DNA of 64,000 nt from Undibacterium_A arcticum (GTDB lineage: Bacteria; Pseudomonadota; Gammaproteobacteria; Burkholderiales; Burkholderiaceae_D): the NCBI RefSeq assembly GCF_042660705.1, contig NZ_JBHSUQ010000001.1. One strand, written 5' to 3'. Made by a program: the position numbers and the translations under genes. The notes beneath the pieces were generated by a model. That model made no database searches, was not told the DNA's origin, and saw nothing but the letters and a program-made list of their open reading frames with translations. Below are positions 44,622-53,528 of this stretch, piece by piece. The number at the start of each line of letters is the position of its first letter. The first letter of the stretch is position 1.

Positions 44622-46088
44622 ATGTCCAGCCCCATCAACCTGTATGAACATCTGGCCGACGAGCTCGGCGCGCTGATCGCCAGCCGCGTCTTTGCGCCGG
44701 GCGACCGCTTGCCGTCGATCCGCCATCTGGCGCAACAAAAACGGCTGTCGATCAGCACCGTGATGCAGGCGCTGCGCCTGCTGGAAGACCGCGGCTTGCT
44801 CGATGTCAGGCCGCAGGCCGGATTCTATGTGCGGCACCGCGCGCGCAATCTGGTCCTCGCGAGCGTGACGGTGGCAGCGGAAAGCCTGAAGGCGCCGGCC
44901 TATGTCGGCATCAACAACCTGCTGATGCGCATTCTGCAGGCCAACGAGACGCCGGGCGTGATTCAGCTCGGCTCGGCCTGGCCGCCGGACGAGCTGCTGC
45001 CGACCAAACGGATCCAGCAACTGGTCGGTTCGGTCGGGCGGCACGATCCATCGCTGCTGGCCAGCGTCAACTGCTTCATTACCAATGAACCTAACTTCGA
45101 GCGCCAGGTCGTGCGCCGCGCGCTGGACTGGGGCAAGCTCGATCCGGCCGAAATCGTGGTCACCAGCTCCTGTACCGAAGCGATCAGCCTGTGCCTGCGC
45201 GCGGTGGCCAAGGCGGGCGACACCATCGCGATCGAGTCGGCCACCTATTTCGTGCTGCTGCAACTGATCGAGAGCCTGGGCATGAAGGCGCTCGAGATCC
45301 CGACCCACCCGGCCACCGGCGTCTCGCTCGACGCGCTGGAACTGGCGCTGAGTGAGGGTTTGGTACAGGCCTGCCTGTTCATCCCGAATGCGAATAACCC
45401 GCTCGGCTGCGTCATGCCGGAAGCCAACAAGAAGCGCCTGGCCGCGCTGCTGGCGCAGCACAAGGTGCCGCTGATCGAGGACGACGTGTACGGCGACCTG
45501 TGTTTTCGCAGCGAGCGACCGTGGCCGGTCAAGGCCTACGACACCAGCGGCAATGTGCTGCTCTGCTCATCGTTTTCGAAAGCAGTCAGCCCGGCGGCGC
45601 GGGTTGGCTATGCGGTGGCGGGACGCTATGCGCAGCAGGTGGCGTTTCTGAAAATGGTATCGAGCGGCGCCACCAGCCATTTCTTCCAGGCGGTGTTGGG
45701 CGAATTCCTGAGCGGGCGCAGTTACGACAATCAGGTGCGCAAGATGCGGCGCACACTGGCGCAGCGGATCGCCCACATGTCGGACGTGATCGCCGAGGCG
45801 TTCCCGTCGCAATGCGTGATCTCGGAACCGCAGGGCGGCTTCGTGCTGTGGGTCGAGCTGCCGCCGCAGGTCGACGCGCTGGCGCTGCATCACAGCGCGA
45901 TCCAGAACGGCATCGCGTTCATGCCGGGCCCGCTGTTCTCGGCGTCGGGCAAGTTCGATCATCACCTCCGCCTCAATTGCGGCAATGCCTGGAGCGCCGA
46001 GATCGAGACCGCGGTGCGGCGGCTCGGCGCGCTGGTGCATCAGGCGGCAGACGGTGGGCATGGGGCTGAGGGGCGTTTGCGGGAATGA
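44622..46088 (+). CDS. MocR-type regulator (GntR DNA-binding plus aminotransferase domain)
   Basis: This 488-residue protein has a GntR winged helix (LADELGALIASRVFAPGDRLPSIRHLAQQ) and a PLP-dependent class I aminotransferase domain. The Schiff-base lysine is in CSSFSKAVSPAARVGY, and NANNPLGCVMP and DDVYGDL are cofactor-region blocks. This MocR/PdxR architecture senses PLP-linked amino compounds. The stop TGA runs directly into element copy E. Confidence 0.95.
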   Translation: MSSPINLYEHLADELGALIASRVFAPGDRLPSIRHLAQQKRLSISTVMQALRLLEDRGLLDVRPQAGFYVRHRARNLVLASVTVAAESLKAPAYVGINNLLMRILQANETPGVIQLGSAWPPDELLPTKRIQQLVGSVGRHDPSLLASVNCFITNEPNFERQVVRRALDWGKLDPAEIVVTSSCTEAISLCLRAVAKAGDTIAIESATYFVLLQLIESLGMKALEIPTHPATGVSLDALELALSEGLVQACLFIPNANNPLGCVMPEANKKRLAALLAQHKVPLIEDDVYGDLCFRSERPWPVKAYDTSGNVLLCSSFSKAVSPAARVGYAVAGRYAQQVAFLKMVSSGATSHFFQAVLGEFLSGRSYDNQVRKMRRTLAQRIAHMSDVIAEAFPSQCVISEPQGGFVLWVELPPQVDALALHHSAIQNGIAFMPGPLFSASGKFDHHLRLNCGNAWSAEIETAVRRLGALVHQAADGGHGAEGRLRE

Positions 46089-46164
46089 AATATACTGGCG
46101 TCAGTATTTTTATTGCGCGCAATGAATACATGGGCTTTGGGCGTTTTTTGACAGATACTCCTGC
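46089..46164 (+). repeat. ATACTG/ATACTCC element, copy E
   Basis: This copy starts immediately after the MocR stop codon with ATACTG-GCGT-CAGTAT and TTTTT, and ends ATACTCCTGCAAAAA. As in copy C, the element abuts the 3' end of the upstream gene on the same strand. Confidence 0.83.
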
Positions 46165-46205
46165 AAAAACACTGCCGATCGAACAGATTGGCAGACTCCG
46201 TCATC

Positions 46206-46234
46206 GTCGTCCCAGCGAACGCTGGGACCCAGCG
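46206..46234. repeat. REP palindrome copy r8
   Basis: This is a copy of the CACTGGGTCCC palindrome, in inverted orientation to the interrupted copy at 46321-46427. Confidence 0.8.
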
Positions 46235-46320
46235 TCTTTCGTCGCATCACCCGAGCGCTATTCCAACTCAACTGACTCTCGTGTAACCACCTAGCCGACA
46301 TCACGGTGCACAACGTACGC

Positions 46321-46427
46321 CACTGGGTCCCCCCTTGCAGGTCGCATCTGCGCTTGCAAGCGCAGACCGTTGCACAGGCGGACAGCGTGCTGTCCGAATT
46401 CCCTGCTCCACCTTTCGCTGGGACGAC
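46321..46427. repeat. REP palindrome interrupted by P element copy P5
   Basis: REP halves CACTGGGTCCC (46321-46331) and TTTCGCTGGGACGAC (46412-46427) flank a P element at 46332-46411. Its hairpin 1 is TCTGCGCTTG/CAAGCGCAGA and hairpin 2 is GGACAGC/GCTGTCC. The insertion point is the same as at 12831-12937. With copy E and r8 it fills the 46089-46544 gap. Confidence 0.88.
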
Positions 46428-46544
46428 CAAGTTTATGGAGCGTTGCCTGATATCTGACAGTCCCACAATTGTTACGATTTGGTGAGCGATTCAGCGCTGC
46501 GGCGCAAATTTATAACCACGATTACTGCAACGTTATAACAACGA

Positions 46545-47120
46545 TTACAACAACGCCCCAAACCCCAGCAACACCGCCAGCCCCAGCACCGCAAAAATCC
46601 CGGCCGAGATAAACCGCACCAGCTTGAACGGAAATTGCGGCGACGCCACCTTGCCCAGGATCACCGCCGGCACGTCGGCGATCATCATGCCGAGCGTAGT
46701 CCCGGCCACCACCTGCAACAGATCCGGATATTTCGCCGCCAGCGCGATCGTCGCCAGCTGCGTCTTGTCGCCCATCTCGGCCAGAAAGAAGGTGATGCAG
46801 GTAATCGCGAATACGCCGTAGTGGCCGCGCTCCTTCGCTTCCTCGTCGATCTCGTCGGGCTTCAGCGCCCACGCCGCGATCAGCAGGAACGAGATGCCGA
46901 GGATCCAGCGCAGGGTAGCGGGGCTGAGCGCGGTACGGATCCATTCGCCGAGCAGACCGGCCAGCGAATGGTTGAGCAAGGTCGCCGCCAGAATACCGAC
47001 GATGATCGGCAGCGGCCGCTTGAAGCGGGCCGCCAGCAGCAGTGCCAGCAGTTGGGTTTTGTCGCCGATTTCGCCGACCGTGACGGCTAGCGCAGATACG
47101 AGGAAGGCTTCCATGGTCAT
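46545..47120 (-). CDS. TMEM165/GDT1 family membrane protein (manganese exporter type)
   Basis: This 191-residue protein has six helices and two copies of the family motif E-x-GD-K-T: VGEIGDKTQLLALL near residue 17 and LAEMGDKTQLATIAL near residue 113. Family members move Mn2+ or Ca2+ out of the cytoplasm. The yybP-ykoY-type element just upstream supports Mn2+ as substrate. Two closely spaced ATGs (47120 and 47114) are possible starts. Confidence 0.93.
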   Translation of the reverse strand: MTMEAFLVSALAVTVGEIGDKTQLLALLLAARFKRPLPIIVGILAATLLNHSLAGLLGEWIRTALSPATLRWILGISFLLIAAWALKPDEIDEEAKERGHYGVFAITCITFFLAEMGDKTQLATIALAAKYPDLLQVVAGTTLGMMIADVPAVILGKVASPQFPFKLVRFISAGIFAVLGLAVLLGFGALL

Positions 47121-47182
47121 CAGGCGGATCGGGCGAAACAGGAACCAATGACACGCCTACCACCCGCCCAATCCCTGGAAAC

Positions 47183-47300
47183 GGCAGTACACGTGTCAAA
47201 GGTCTCGCCAAACCCGAGGGTCGAATACGCCATGGCAACAGCCAAGTATGTTGACGCATTCCCTGCAACGACGCAGGAGACTACTCCCCAATGACAGAAA
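47183..47300 (-). promoter_or_regulatory. yybP-ykoY manganese riboswitch
   Basis: On the minus strand the conserved blocks of this riboswitch appear in order: GGGGAGTAG (47282-47290), CGTCAACATACTTGGC (about 47241-47256), and GGCGAGACCTTTGAC (about 47194-47208). Paired segments lie between them. These are the Mn2+-binding loop sequences of the family. It lies about 70 nt upstream of the GDT1-type gene and probably turns it on at high manganese. Confidence 0.88.
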
Positions 47301-47338
47301 TCCCGGCTATTGTAATGCAAATCTGGGCGGCGCTGGCT

Positions 47339-47585
47339 TCAGGCCTTTCCGCCGCTGCGCCTCATCCAGTGCATGAATTTTTCACGCGGATGCTCTTCTT
47401 CGAAAAAGCGCGGCGAGGTCTTGATCAGATCGCTGCGCGAGATCAGGCCGACCAGCCGGCGCCGTTCCAGATCGTCGACTACCGCAACCCGTTCGGCACC
47501 CCAGCGCCTGCAACAGCATTGCGCGATCGAGGATGCCCCCGTGGAATTTTACGCCAACGCACGATATTGAGCTGGTAGCCGGCAA
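47339..47585 (-). pseudogene. Remnant of a CBS-domain C-terminus (chloride-channel-like)
   Basis: The minus strand encodes GGILDRAMLLQALG in one frame. After a GGGG run (expected GGG) it continues in another with ERVAVVDDLERRRLVGLISRSDL and FFEEEHPREKF, stopping at 47339. This matches the last CBS motif found at the end of bacterial ClC-type channel proteins. The preceding membrane domain is absent, so it is a decayed fragment. Its end overlaps nothing but lies just upstream of the Mn riboswitch. Confidence 0.6.
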
Positions 47586-47705
47586 TTGGTCCGCGTCTCC
47601 CGCAAGTCATCGGGCGGCTGGTAGGGTAAACTTGCCCGCTTGCATGAATTACATCAATCTGACCAATCGATCTGACTAATCGATCTGACTAAGGAGTGGC
47701 ATCGC

Positions 47706-48896
47706 GTGAACCCGTTTTTACAATGGTTGCAGGGATTCGTGCCCGGTGCGGTCCGGGTCAACCCGGTCGAGCGGCTGCGGGCGTGCTGCGGCGCTTTGCT
47801 CGGCATCTTGCTGACGGGCGTTGCGACCCGCCTCAGCCTGGGGTCCAATTCCGGACTACCGTTGCTGATTGCGCCGATGGGTGCATCGGCCGTTTTACTG
47901 TTCGGGGTGCCGGCCAGCCCGCTGGCGCAGCCGTGGTCCATCATCGGCGGCAATGTGGTGTCGGCGCTGATCGGCGTGAGCTGTGCGCTGTGGATTACCG
48001 ATCCGACCTTGGCCGCTGCGGTGGCGGTTGCCGCTGCGATCGGCGCGATGTTTGCGCTGCGCTGCCTGCATCCGCCCAGCGGCGCGGTGGCGCTGACTGC
48101 AGTGCTGGGCGGGCCGGCGATCCTGGCGCAAGGCTACCGCTTCGTGCTGTTGCCGGTGTTGCTGAACTCGGCCTTGCTGCTGCTGGTGGCGCTGCTATTC
48201 AACAATGCGACGCGCCGGCGCTATCCGCACCCGACCCGGCTGGAGCACGCCAGGACGCATGGCACCGCCGACGCGCCGGCGGCCGACCGCCTCGGCTTCA
48301 CGCCGGCCGATCTGGACGATGTGCTGAAACAGTACAACCAGGTGCTGGACATCAGCCGCGACGATCTGGAAAGCCTGTTGCTGCAGACCGAGATGCACGC
48401 CTACCGGCGCCGCTTCGGCGAGATCAGCTGTGCCGACATCATGTCGCGCGATGTCGTCACGGTCGAGTTCGGCACCACGCTGGAAGATGCGTGGCGGCTG
48501 CTGCGTGAGCACCGCATCAAGGCGCTACCGGTCATCAACCGCGCGCGCCGGGTAATCGGGATCGTGACCCAGACCGATTTCATGGAACATGCAGAGCTGG
48601 ATCTGCACCAAAGCTTCGACGCCAAGCTGCGCGGCTTCATCCGCCGCATCGGCCACACCCATTCGGACAAGCCGGAAGTCGTCGGTCAGATCATGAGCAG
48701 CTCGGTCCGCAGCGTGCTCGCGTCCATGCACATCGTGGAACTGGTGCCGCTGCTGTCCGCTTCCGGACGGCATCATGTGCCGGTGCTCGATGCCGAAAAG
48801 CGCCTGGTCGGCATTGTCACGCAGACCGATCTGATTGCGGGCATGTATCGGGCGCGGTTGGGCGAGACGCGCACCGCGGAGGCACAGGCCAAATAA
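47706..48896 (+). CDS. HPP family membrane protein with C-terminal CBS pair
   Basis: The first 170 residues form an HPP domain with four helices; the name-giving motif is visible in RCLHPPSGAVALTAVLGG. Two CBS motifs follow at about residues 245-300 (IMSRDVVTVEFGTTLEDAW...VIGIVTQTDFM) and 325-380 (IMSSSVRSV...LVGIVTQTDLI). Some HPP proteins transport nitrite; the CBS pair probably senses adenine nucleotides. The start is GTG at 47706. Confidence 0.92.
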   Translation: MNPFLQWLQGFVPGAVRVNPVERLRACCGALLGILLTGVATRLSLGSNSGLPLLIAPMGASAVLLFGVPASPLAQPWSIIGGNVVSALIGVSCALWITDPTLAAAVAVAAAIGAMFALRCLHPPSGAVALTAVLGGPAILAQGYRFVLLPVLLNSALLLLVALLFNNATRRRYPHPTRLEHARTHGTADAPAADRLGFTPADLDDVLKQYNQVLDISRDDLESLLLQTEMHAYRRRFGEISCADIMSRDVVTVEFGTTLEDAWRLLREHRIKALPVINRARRVIGIVTQTDFMEHAELDLHQSFDAKLRGFIRRIGHTHSDKPEVVGQIMSSSVRSVLASMHIVELVPLLSASGRHHVPVLDAEKRLVGIVTQTDLIAGMYRARLGETRTAEAQAK

Positions 48897-48898
48897 AA

Positions 48899-48918
48899 AC
48901 CGCCCAGAGGCGGTGTTG
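48899..48918 (+). terminator. Short terminator-like hairpin after the HPP-CBS gene
   Basis: ACCGCC/GGCGGT with a CAGA loop lies directly after the stop. It has only a weak T tract, so its efficiency is doubtful. Confidence 0.45.
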
Positions 48919-49019
48919 GCCGACGCAAGAGGGTGCACGATAGAGCTATCCGTCTGCATGCAATTGCCTGGCCCATCCCCACCCCAGCCCTCCCCTTGAA
49001 GGGGAGGGAGAAATCGGCT

Positions 49020-50702
49020 TCACGCGGCCTTTTTCTCGTCGCGCAATTCGCGCCGCAGGATCTTGCCGACGTTGGTTTTCGGCAGATCGGCACGGAACTC
49101 GATGTACTTCGGCCGCTTGTAACCGGTCAGCTTTTCCTTGCAGAAACTCATCAGGTCTTCAGCGCTCAGCGCTGGATCCTTGCGCACCACAAACAGCTTG
49201 ACCGCCTCGCCCGAATGCTCGTCCGGCACGCTGACGCAGGCGCATTCCAGTACGCCAGGATGCATCGCGACCACCCCTTCGACTTCGTTCGGATAGACGT
49301 TGAAGCCGGACACCAGGATCATGTCTTTCTTGCGGTCGACGATCTTGATAAAGCCGCGCTCGTCCATTACGCCGATGTCGCCGGATTTAAAGAAGCCGTC
49401 GGCGGTCATCACCTGCGCTGTTTCCTCAGGACGATTCCAGTAACCGGCCATCACCTGCGGGCCGCGGATCGCGATTTCACCGGATTGGCCGAGCGGCACC
49501 GGATTGCCATCGTCGTCCAGAATCATGACTTCGGTGGACGGCAGCGGGATCCCGATGGTGCCGCTGAATCCGGTCGCAGTCGCCGGATTGCAGGTCGCCG
49601 TGGGCGAAGTCTCGGACAGGCCGTAACCTTCGATGATCGGGCAGCCGGTGACCTTGATCCATTGGTCGGCCACCGCCTTCTGCGCCGCCATGCCGCCGGC
49701 ATTGCAGGCCTTGAGCCCGGAGAAATCGAGCTTGGCGAAATCAGGGTTATTCAATAGCGCGTTGTACAGCGTATTGACGGCCGGCAGCATACTGAATTTG
49801 TACTTGCCCAGCTCCTTGACGAAGCCGGGAATGTCGCGCGGATTCGGAATCAGGATGTTCATCGCGCCGACGCGGGTGCCCAGCAGGCTGCAGGCGGTCA
49901 GTGCGAAGATGTGGTACAGCGGCAGCGCGCAAACGATGACCAGTTGTTCCACCTTCGGCTCGCGCTGGATCACCGGCTGCAGCCAGGCATCGTTCTGCAG
50001 CACGTTGGCGATCACGTTGCGATGCGACAGTGCCGCGCCCTTCGACACGCCGGTGGTGCCACCGGTGTATTGCAGGAAAGCGAGGTCGTCGTGCGTCAGC
50101 GTGACCGGCTTGAAGGTCATGCCGGCGCCCTCCGACAGCATCCGGTTGAAGCGGATCGCGCCCGGCAGCGTATAGGCCGGCACCATTTTCTTGATATTGC
50201 GCACCACGAAATTGACGATCGTGCCTTTCAGCGTGCCGAGCAGATCGCCCATGCTGGCGACCACGATGTGCTTGATGCTGGTGCGACCGACGACCTGCTG
50301 CAGCGTGGTGGCAAAATTTTCGAGGATGATGATCGCTTCGGCGCCGGAATCGTTGAGCTGGTGCTCCAGTTCACGCGGGGTGTACAGCGGATTGACATTG
50401 ACCACGGTGTAACCGGCGCGCAGGATGGCGGCGGTGCAGACCGGATTTTGCAGCACATTGGGCAGCATGATGGCCACCCGTGCGCCCTTCTGCATGCCCC
50501 GGCCTTGCAGCCAGGCGGCCATTTTCTGCGACAGCGCATCGACTTCCGCATAGGTCAGGTACTTGTCCATGCAGACGTACGCATTGCGTGCGGCGAACTT
50601 GCGGAACGACTCTTCCATCAAATGCACTAGCGAGCGGTATTGCGTGTAATCGATTTCTGCGGGTACGCCTTCCGGGTATGACTTCAGCCAAATTTTATCC
50701 AT
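49020..50702 (-). CDS. fadD: Long-chain fatty acid-CoA ligase
   Basis: This 560-residue adenylate-forming enzyme activates fatty acids with CoA. The P-loop is YTGGTTGVSKGAALSHRN, the A5 motif is EGYGLSETSPTA, and the C-terminal catalytic Lys is in DLPKTNVGKILRREL. The amino terminus (MDKIWLKSYPEGVPAEID) is typical of FadD in Burkholderiales. It lies 147 nt downstream of the hydrolase-adenylation fusion gene on the same strand. Confidence 0.94.
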   Translation of the reverse strand: MDKIWLKSYPEGVPAEIDYTQYRSLVHLMEESFRKFAARNAYVCMDKYLTYAEVDALSQKMAAWLQGRGMQKGARVAIMLPNVLQNPVCTAAILRAGYTVVNVNPLYTPRELEHQLNDSGAEAIIILENFATTLQQVVGRTSIKHIVVASMGDLLGTLKGTIVNFVVRNIKKMVPAYTLPGAIRFNRMLSEGAGMTFKPVTLTHDDLAFLQYTGGTTGVSKGAALSHRNVIANVLQNDAWLQPVIQREPKVEQLVIVCALPLYHIFALTACSLLGTRVGAMNILIPNPRDIPGFVKELGKYKFSMLPAVNTLYNALLNNPDFAKLDFSGLKACNAGGMAAQKAVADQWIKVTGCPIIEGYGLSETSPTATCNPATATGFSGTIGIPLPSTEVMILDDDGNPVPLGQSGEIAIRGPQVMAGYWNRPEETAQVMTADGFFKSGDIGVMDERGFIKIVDRKKDMILVSGFNVYPNEVEGVVAMHPGVLECACVSVPDEHSGEAVKLFVVRKDPALSAEDLMSFCKEKLTGYKRPKYIEFRADLPKTNVGKILRRELRDEKKAA

Positions 50703-50849
50703 GCTCCACCCCTGGTTCTTGATTGTCGTGATTGTCTTGATTATCAGATGCCGTTGCCTTGACTCTTGACTGCCCGCCGCTCGTCACTGCCTAAGTCACT
50801 GGCCGGTCTCGGAGTCGGATCGACTGAATAGGTCGATGCGCCCCTTGCA

Positions 50850-53417
50850 TCAAAATAGCACGGTTGTATTTTTTTCTTCAATCTCGATACTATCGGGCAG
50901 GGCAGCCGCTTGCAAGCGTTTTGAGCAATATGTGAACAACTCTTCTATCGTGGCTTTCATGTTGCGATGCAGCATAACGCGCGCCCGCAGATGCACCACG
51001 CCCTCTTCATCCGGTTCCGGCTGGACCTGTACCAAGGCCACCGCCGGATGCTCGAACAGCACTTCCTCGACTTGGCGCGGGTACACCCGCTCGCCGCCGC
51101 GTATCAGCATGTGGACCTTGCGGTCGATCAGCGTGACGTAGCCATCCTCGTCGAGGCTGGCGATGTCGCCCGTTGCCAGCCAGCCGTCCTGCAGCCGTTG
51201 CGCGCTGGCCTGCGCACCGCGCTGGTCAGCGCCGTCGTAGCCGCCGAACACCTGTGGCCCGCGCAACCACAATTCACCCGGCATATCGGTCGCGGCGCTG
51301 TCGCCGCTGTCGAGGTCGACAATCTTGACCTCGGTATCCGGCAGCGGCAGCCCCACCACGCCGGAGCGGGGCCGGGCCGCCAGCGGCATCGCGATCGCGG
51401 CCGGCGACGCCTCGGTCAGGCCATAGGCTTGGATCAGGCGACCGCGCGTCAGCTTTTCGAATTCTTCGCGGATTTCCTGCGGCAGCGGCGAGCCGCTGAC
51501 CGCGCAGACCCGGATCGAGGCCAGCCCGTAGCGCCGCACGCCGGCCGTATGCGCCAGTTGCCGCACCAGGCGCGGCGTGGTCGGGAAGAAGGTCGGGCGC
51601 AATTTCTTGACGGTTTGCAGCAGCTGGCTCAGCTCGTCGCCCGGCAGCAGGATCAGCGTTGCGCCCAGATACACGCCCAGATGCAGCAACGCGGTCAGGC
51701 CGTAGGCGCTGGACAATGCTTGCTGCGCCAGGAAGCGTTCGTCGCCGGGACGCGACTCCGGCAGCCAGTGCCGCAGCTGCAACGCGTTCGACGCCAGATT
51801 GCGATGCGTCAGCGGCACCGCTAACGGCGCACCGGTGCTGCCATGGGTGTAGGCGATCACCGCAACGTCGTCCATCCCGATCGCGCGCGGCAGCGCGGGC
51901 GCAAGCTGCCGGCCGCGCACCAGCACATCGCCGAACTTGGAAAAGCGCCGTTCCTGCTTGCGGTGCTGGCGATCCCGCCGGAACCACGGCAGCCAGTGCC
52001 CCTCCTGAACGTGACGCAAGACGGCGAATTTCAGCTTTTCGCGCCAGCCCAGATAATCGATCAGCGATGCAAACACGACGCGCCGCAAGTCGCACGCGCG
52101 CGGGTCCGATTGCAGCAGGTCGCGCAGTTCGTCGTAGCGGTTCGAGGTGGTGACCAGCAGCACGCTGCGGGACTGTGCGATGCGCTGCAGCAGGGTATCG
52201 GCAGCGCTGCTGGAGTCGCATAGGACCGCCACTGCGCCGGCCCTGAGCACGCCGAAATAGGCGATCAGCCATTGCGGCGTATTCGGCAGCGCCAGCATCA
52301 CCCGCTCGCCGGGTCGGATGCGGCGCACGATCAGGCCGTGCGCAAAGCGGTTGGCGAGACGGTCGAGCTCGCGCCAGCTCAGCTTGCGCCCCAGATACTG
52401 AATCGCCGCAGTGTGCGCATAGCGCCTGGCAGTCGCCTCCAGCAGGCGTGGCAGCGGCAACTGCGGTGGCTTGATCTGGTACGGCGTGCGCGCATCGTAG
52501 GACTTGAGCCAGGGGCGCTCGGCTTCCAGCCGCTTGCGCTGGGCGCGCCGCTGCAGCTTTTGCGCGGCGCGCTGTTCCAGCAAGGCGACCGGATCGACTT
52601 GCGCCTGCAGGAAGCGCTCGATCGCGCGGTTGACCGCATCGGGGCGCTCGATCATCACCTGATGCGCCGACACCGGGATCACGACCTGCTCGGCGCCCGG
52701 AATCAGCCTGGCCACGTCCTGGTACGAGCTGGCGTCAAACAGGATGTCGCGCTGGCCCAGGATCACCAGGGTCGGCGTGCGGATCGCGCGCAGAGCTTCG
52801 GCGCCGTCCCATGGCATCAGTGCGTTGCGGTTTTGCAGATAGACCACGTGGGCCGGTGGATAGACCCGTGCGGCATCGACCCCGAGGCGCGGCAGCAGGC
52901 CGAACAAGCCGTGCAGAATCGCCGGCGGCACCCGCAGCAACAAGCGTCCGGCCAGCCGCAACCGGAAGCGCACCGCCGATGCGATGATCACCAGCGCCGA
53001 CACGCGCTGCGGATGCTGACGCATGAAGTCGGCGGCCAGTGCACCGCCGAAGGAATGGCAGACCAGGATGAAGCGCTGCGGCACCTGCAAGGCCGCCAGT
53101 GCGGACGCGATATCGGCCACCAGTTCCGGCACGTCGTAACGCGCGCCGTCGGCTTCGGTCGGCGCATCGCTGTAGCCGTGGCCGCGCAAATCGAGCGCGA
53201 TCACGCGGTAGTCGCTCTGGAATTGCTCGAGCTGGTATTCCCAATACGCGGCGCGGCCACCGAAACCATGGATCAGCACCATGGTCGGCGCCGCATGTTT
53301 ATCGCCGTATTCGGGACCGGGACCGGCGTCGACCACGCTCAATTCGAGCGCACGGCCGTTGACCATGCGGTCGGCGAGTTGGAGAGTGTGGCGATGCAGA
53401 TCGACGTCGAAGCTCAT
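50850..53417 (-). CDS. Alpha/beta hydrolase fused to an adenylate-forming (AMP-binding) domain
   Basis: Residues about 1-275 form an alpha/beta hydrolase with the oxyanion HGFGG, a nucleophile elbow CHSFGGA, Asp in LGQRDILFD and His in SAHQVM. Residues about 320-855 form an AMP-binding domain with a modified P-loop (YTHGSTGAPLAVPLTH), A5 QAYGLTEASPAA and A7/A8 WLATGDIASLDEDGY...LIDRK. The P-loop lacks the usual PKG lysine. The protein ends (IEIEEKNTTVLF) before any A10 motif with catalytic lysine, so full acyl-CoA ligase activity is questionable. The two enzymes joined recall OleB-OleC fusions, but the hydrolase nucleophile is Ser and no oleA or oleD is nearby. Confidence 0.85.
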   Translation of the reverse strand: MSFDVDLHRHTLQLADRMVNGRALELSVVDAGPGPEYGDKHAAPTMVLIHGFGGRAAYWEYQLEQFQSDYRVIALDLRGHGYSDAPTEADGARYDVPELVADIASALAALQVPQRFILVCHSFGGALAADFMRQHPQRVSALVIIASAVRFRLRLAGRLLLRVPPAILHGLFGLLPRLGVDAARVYPPAHVVYLQNRNALMPWDGAEALRAIRTPTLVILGQRDILFDASSYQDVARLIPGAEQVVIPVSAHQVMIERPDAVNRAIERFLQAQVDPVALLEQRAAQKLQRRAQRKRLEAERPWLKSYDARTPYQIKPPQLPLPRLLEATARRYAHTAAIQYLGRKLSWRELDRLANRFAHGLIVRRIRPGERVMLALPNTPQWLIAYFGVLRAGAVAVLCDSSSAADTLLQRIAQSRSVLLVTTSNRYDELRDLLQSDPRACDLRRVVFASLIDYLGWREKLKFAVLRHVQEGHWLPWFRRDRQHRKQERRFSKFGDVLVRGRQLAPALPRAIGMDDVAVIAYTHGSTGAPLAVPLTHRNLASNALQLRHWLPESRPGDERFLAQQALSSAYGLTALLHLGVYLGATLILLPGDELSQLLQTVKKLRPTFFPTTPRLVRQLAHTAGVRRYGLASIRVCAVSGSPLPQEIREEFEKLTRGRLIQAYGLTEASPAAIAMPLAARPRSGVVGLPLPDTEVKIVDLDSGDSAATDMPGELWLRGPQVFGGYDGADQRGAQASAQRLQDGWLATGDIASLDEDGYVTLIDRKVHMLIRGGERVYPRQVEEVLFEHPAVALVQVQPEPDEEGVVHLRARVMLHRNMKATIEELFTYCSKRLQAAALPDSIEIEEKNTTVLF

Positions 53418-53528
53418 CGACGCATTGTAGCGAGCCGCCGCCCGGCTGTCAGCGCCGCCGCCTCGGCATGGCGCCGGCGCGCTGCGTTATGGAGGCGGCG
53501 CGCTGCGTTATGGAGGCGGCGCGCTGCG

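Noticed and set aside
50850..53417. Assignment of the fusion as OleBC (long-chain olefin synthesis)
   Set aside because: The hydrolase has a Ser nucleophile rather than the Asp of OleB, and oleA and oleD are not in the window.
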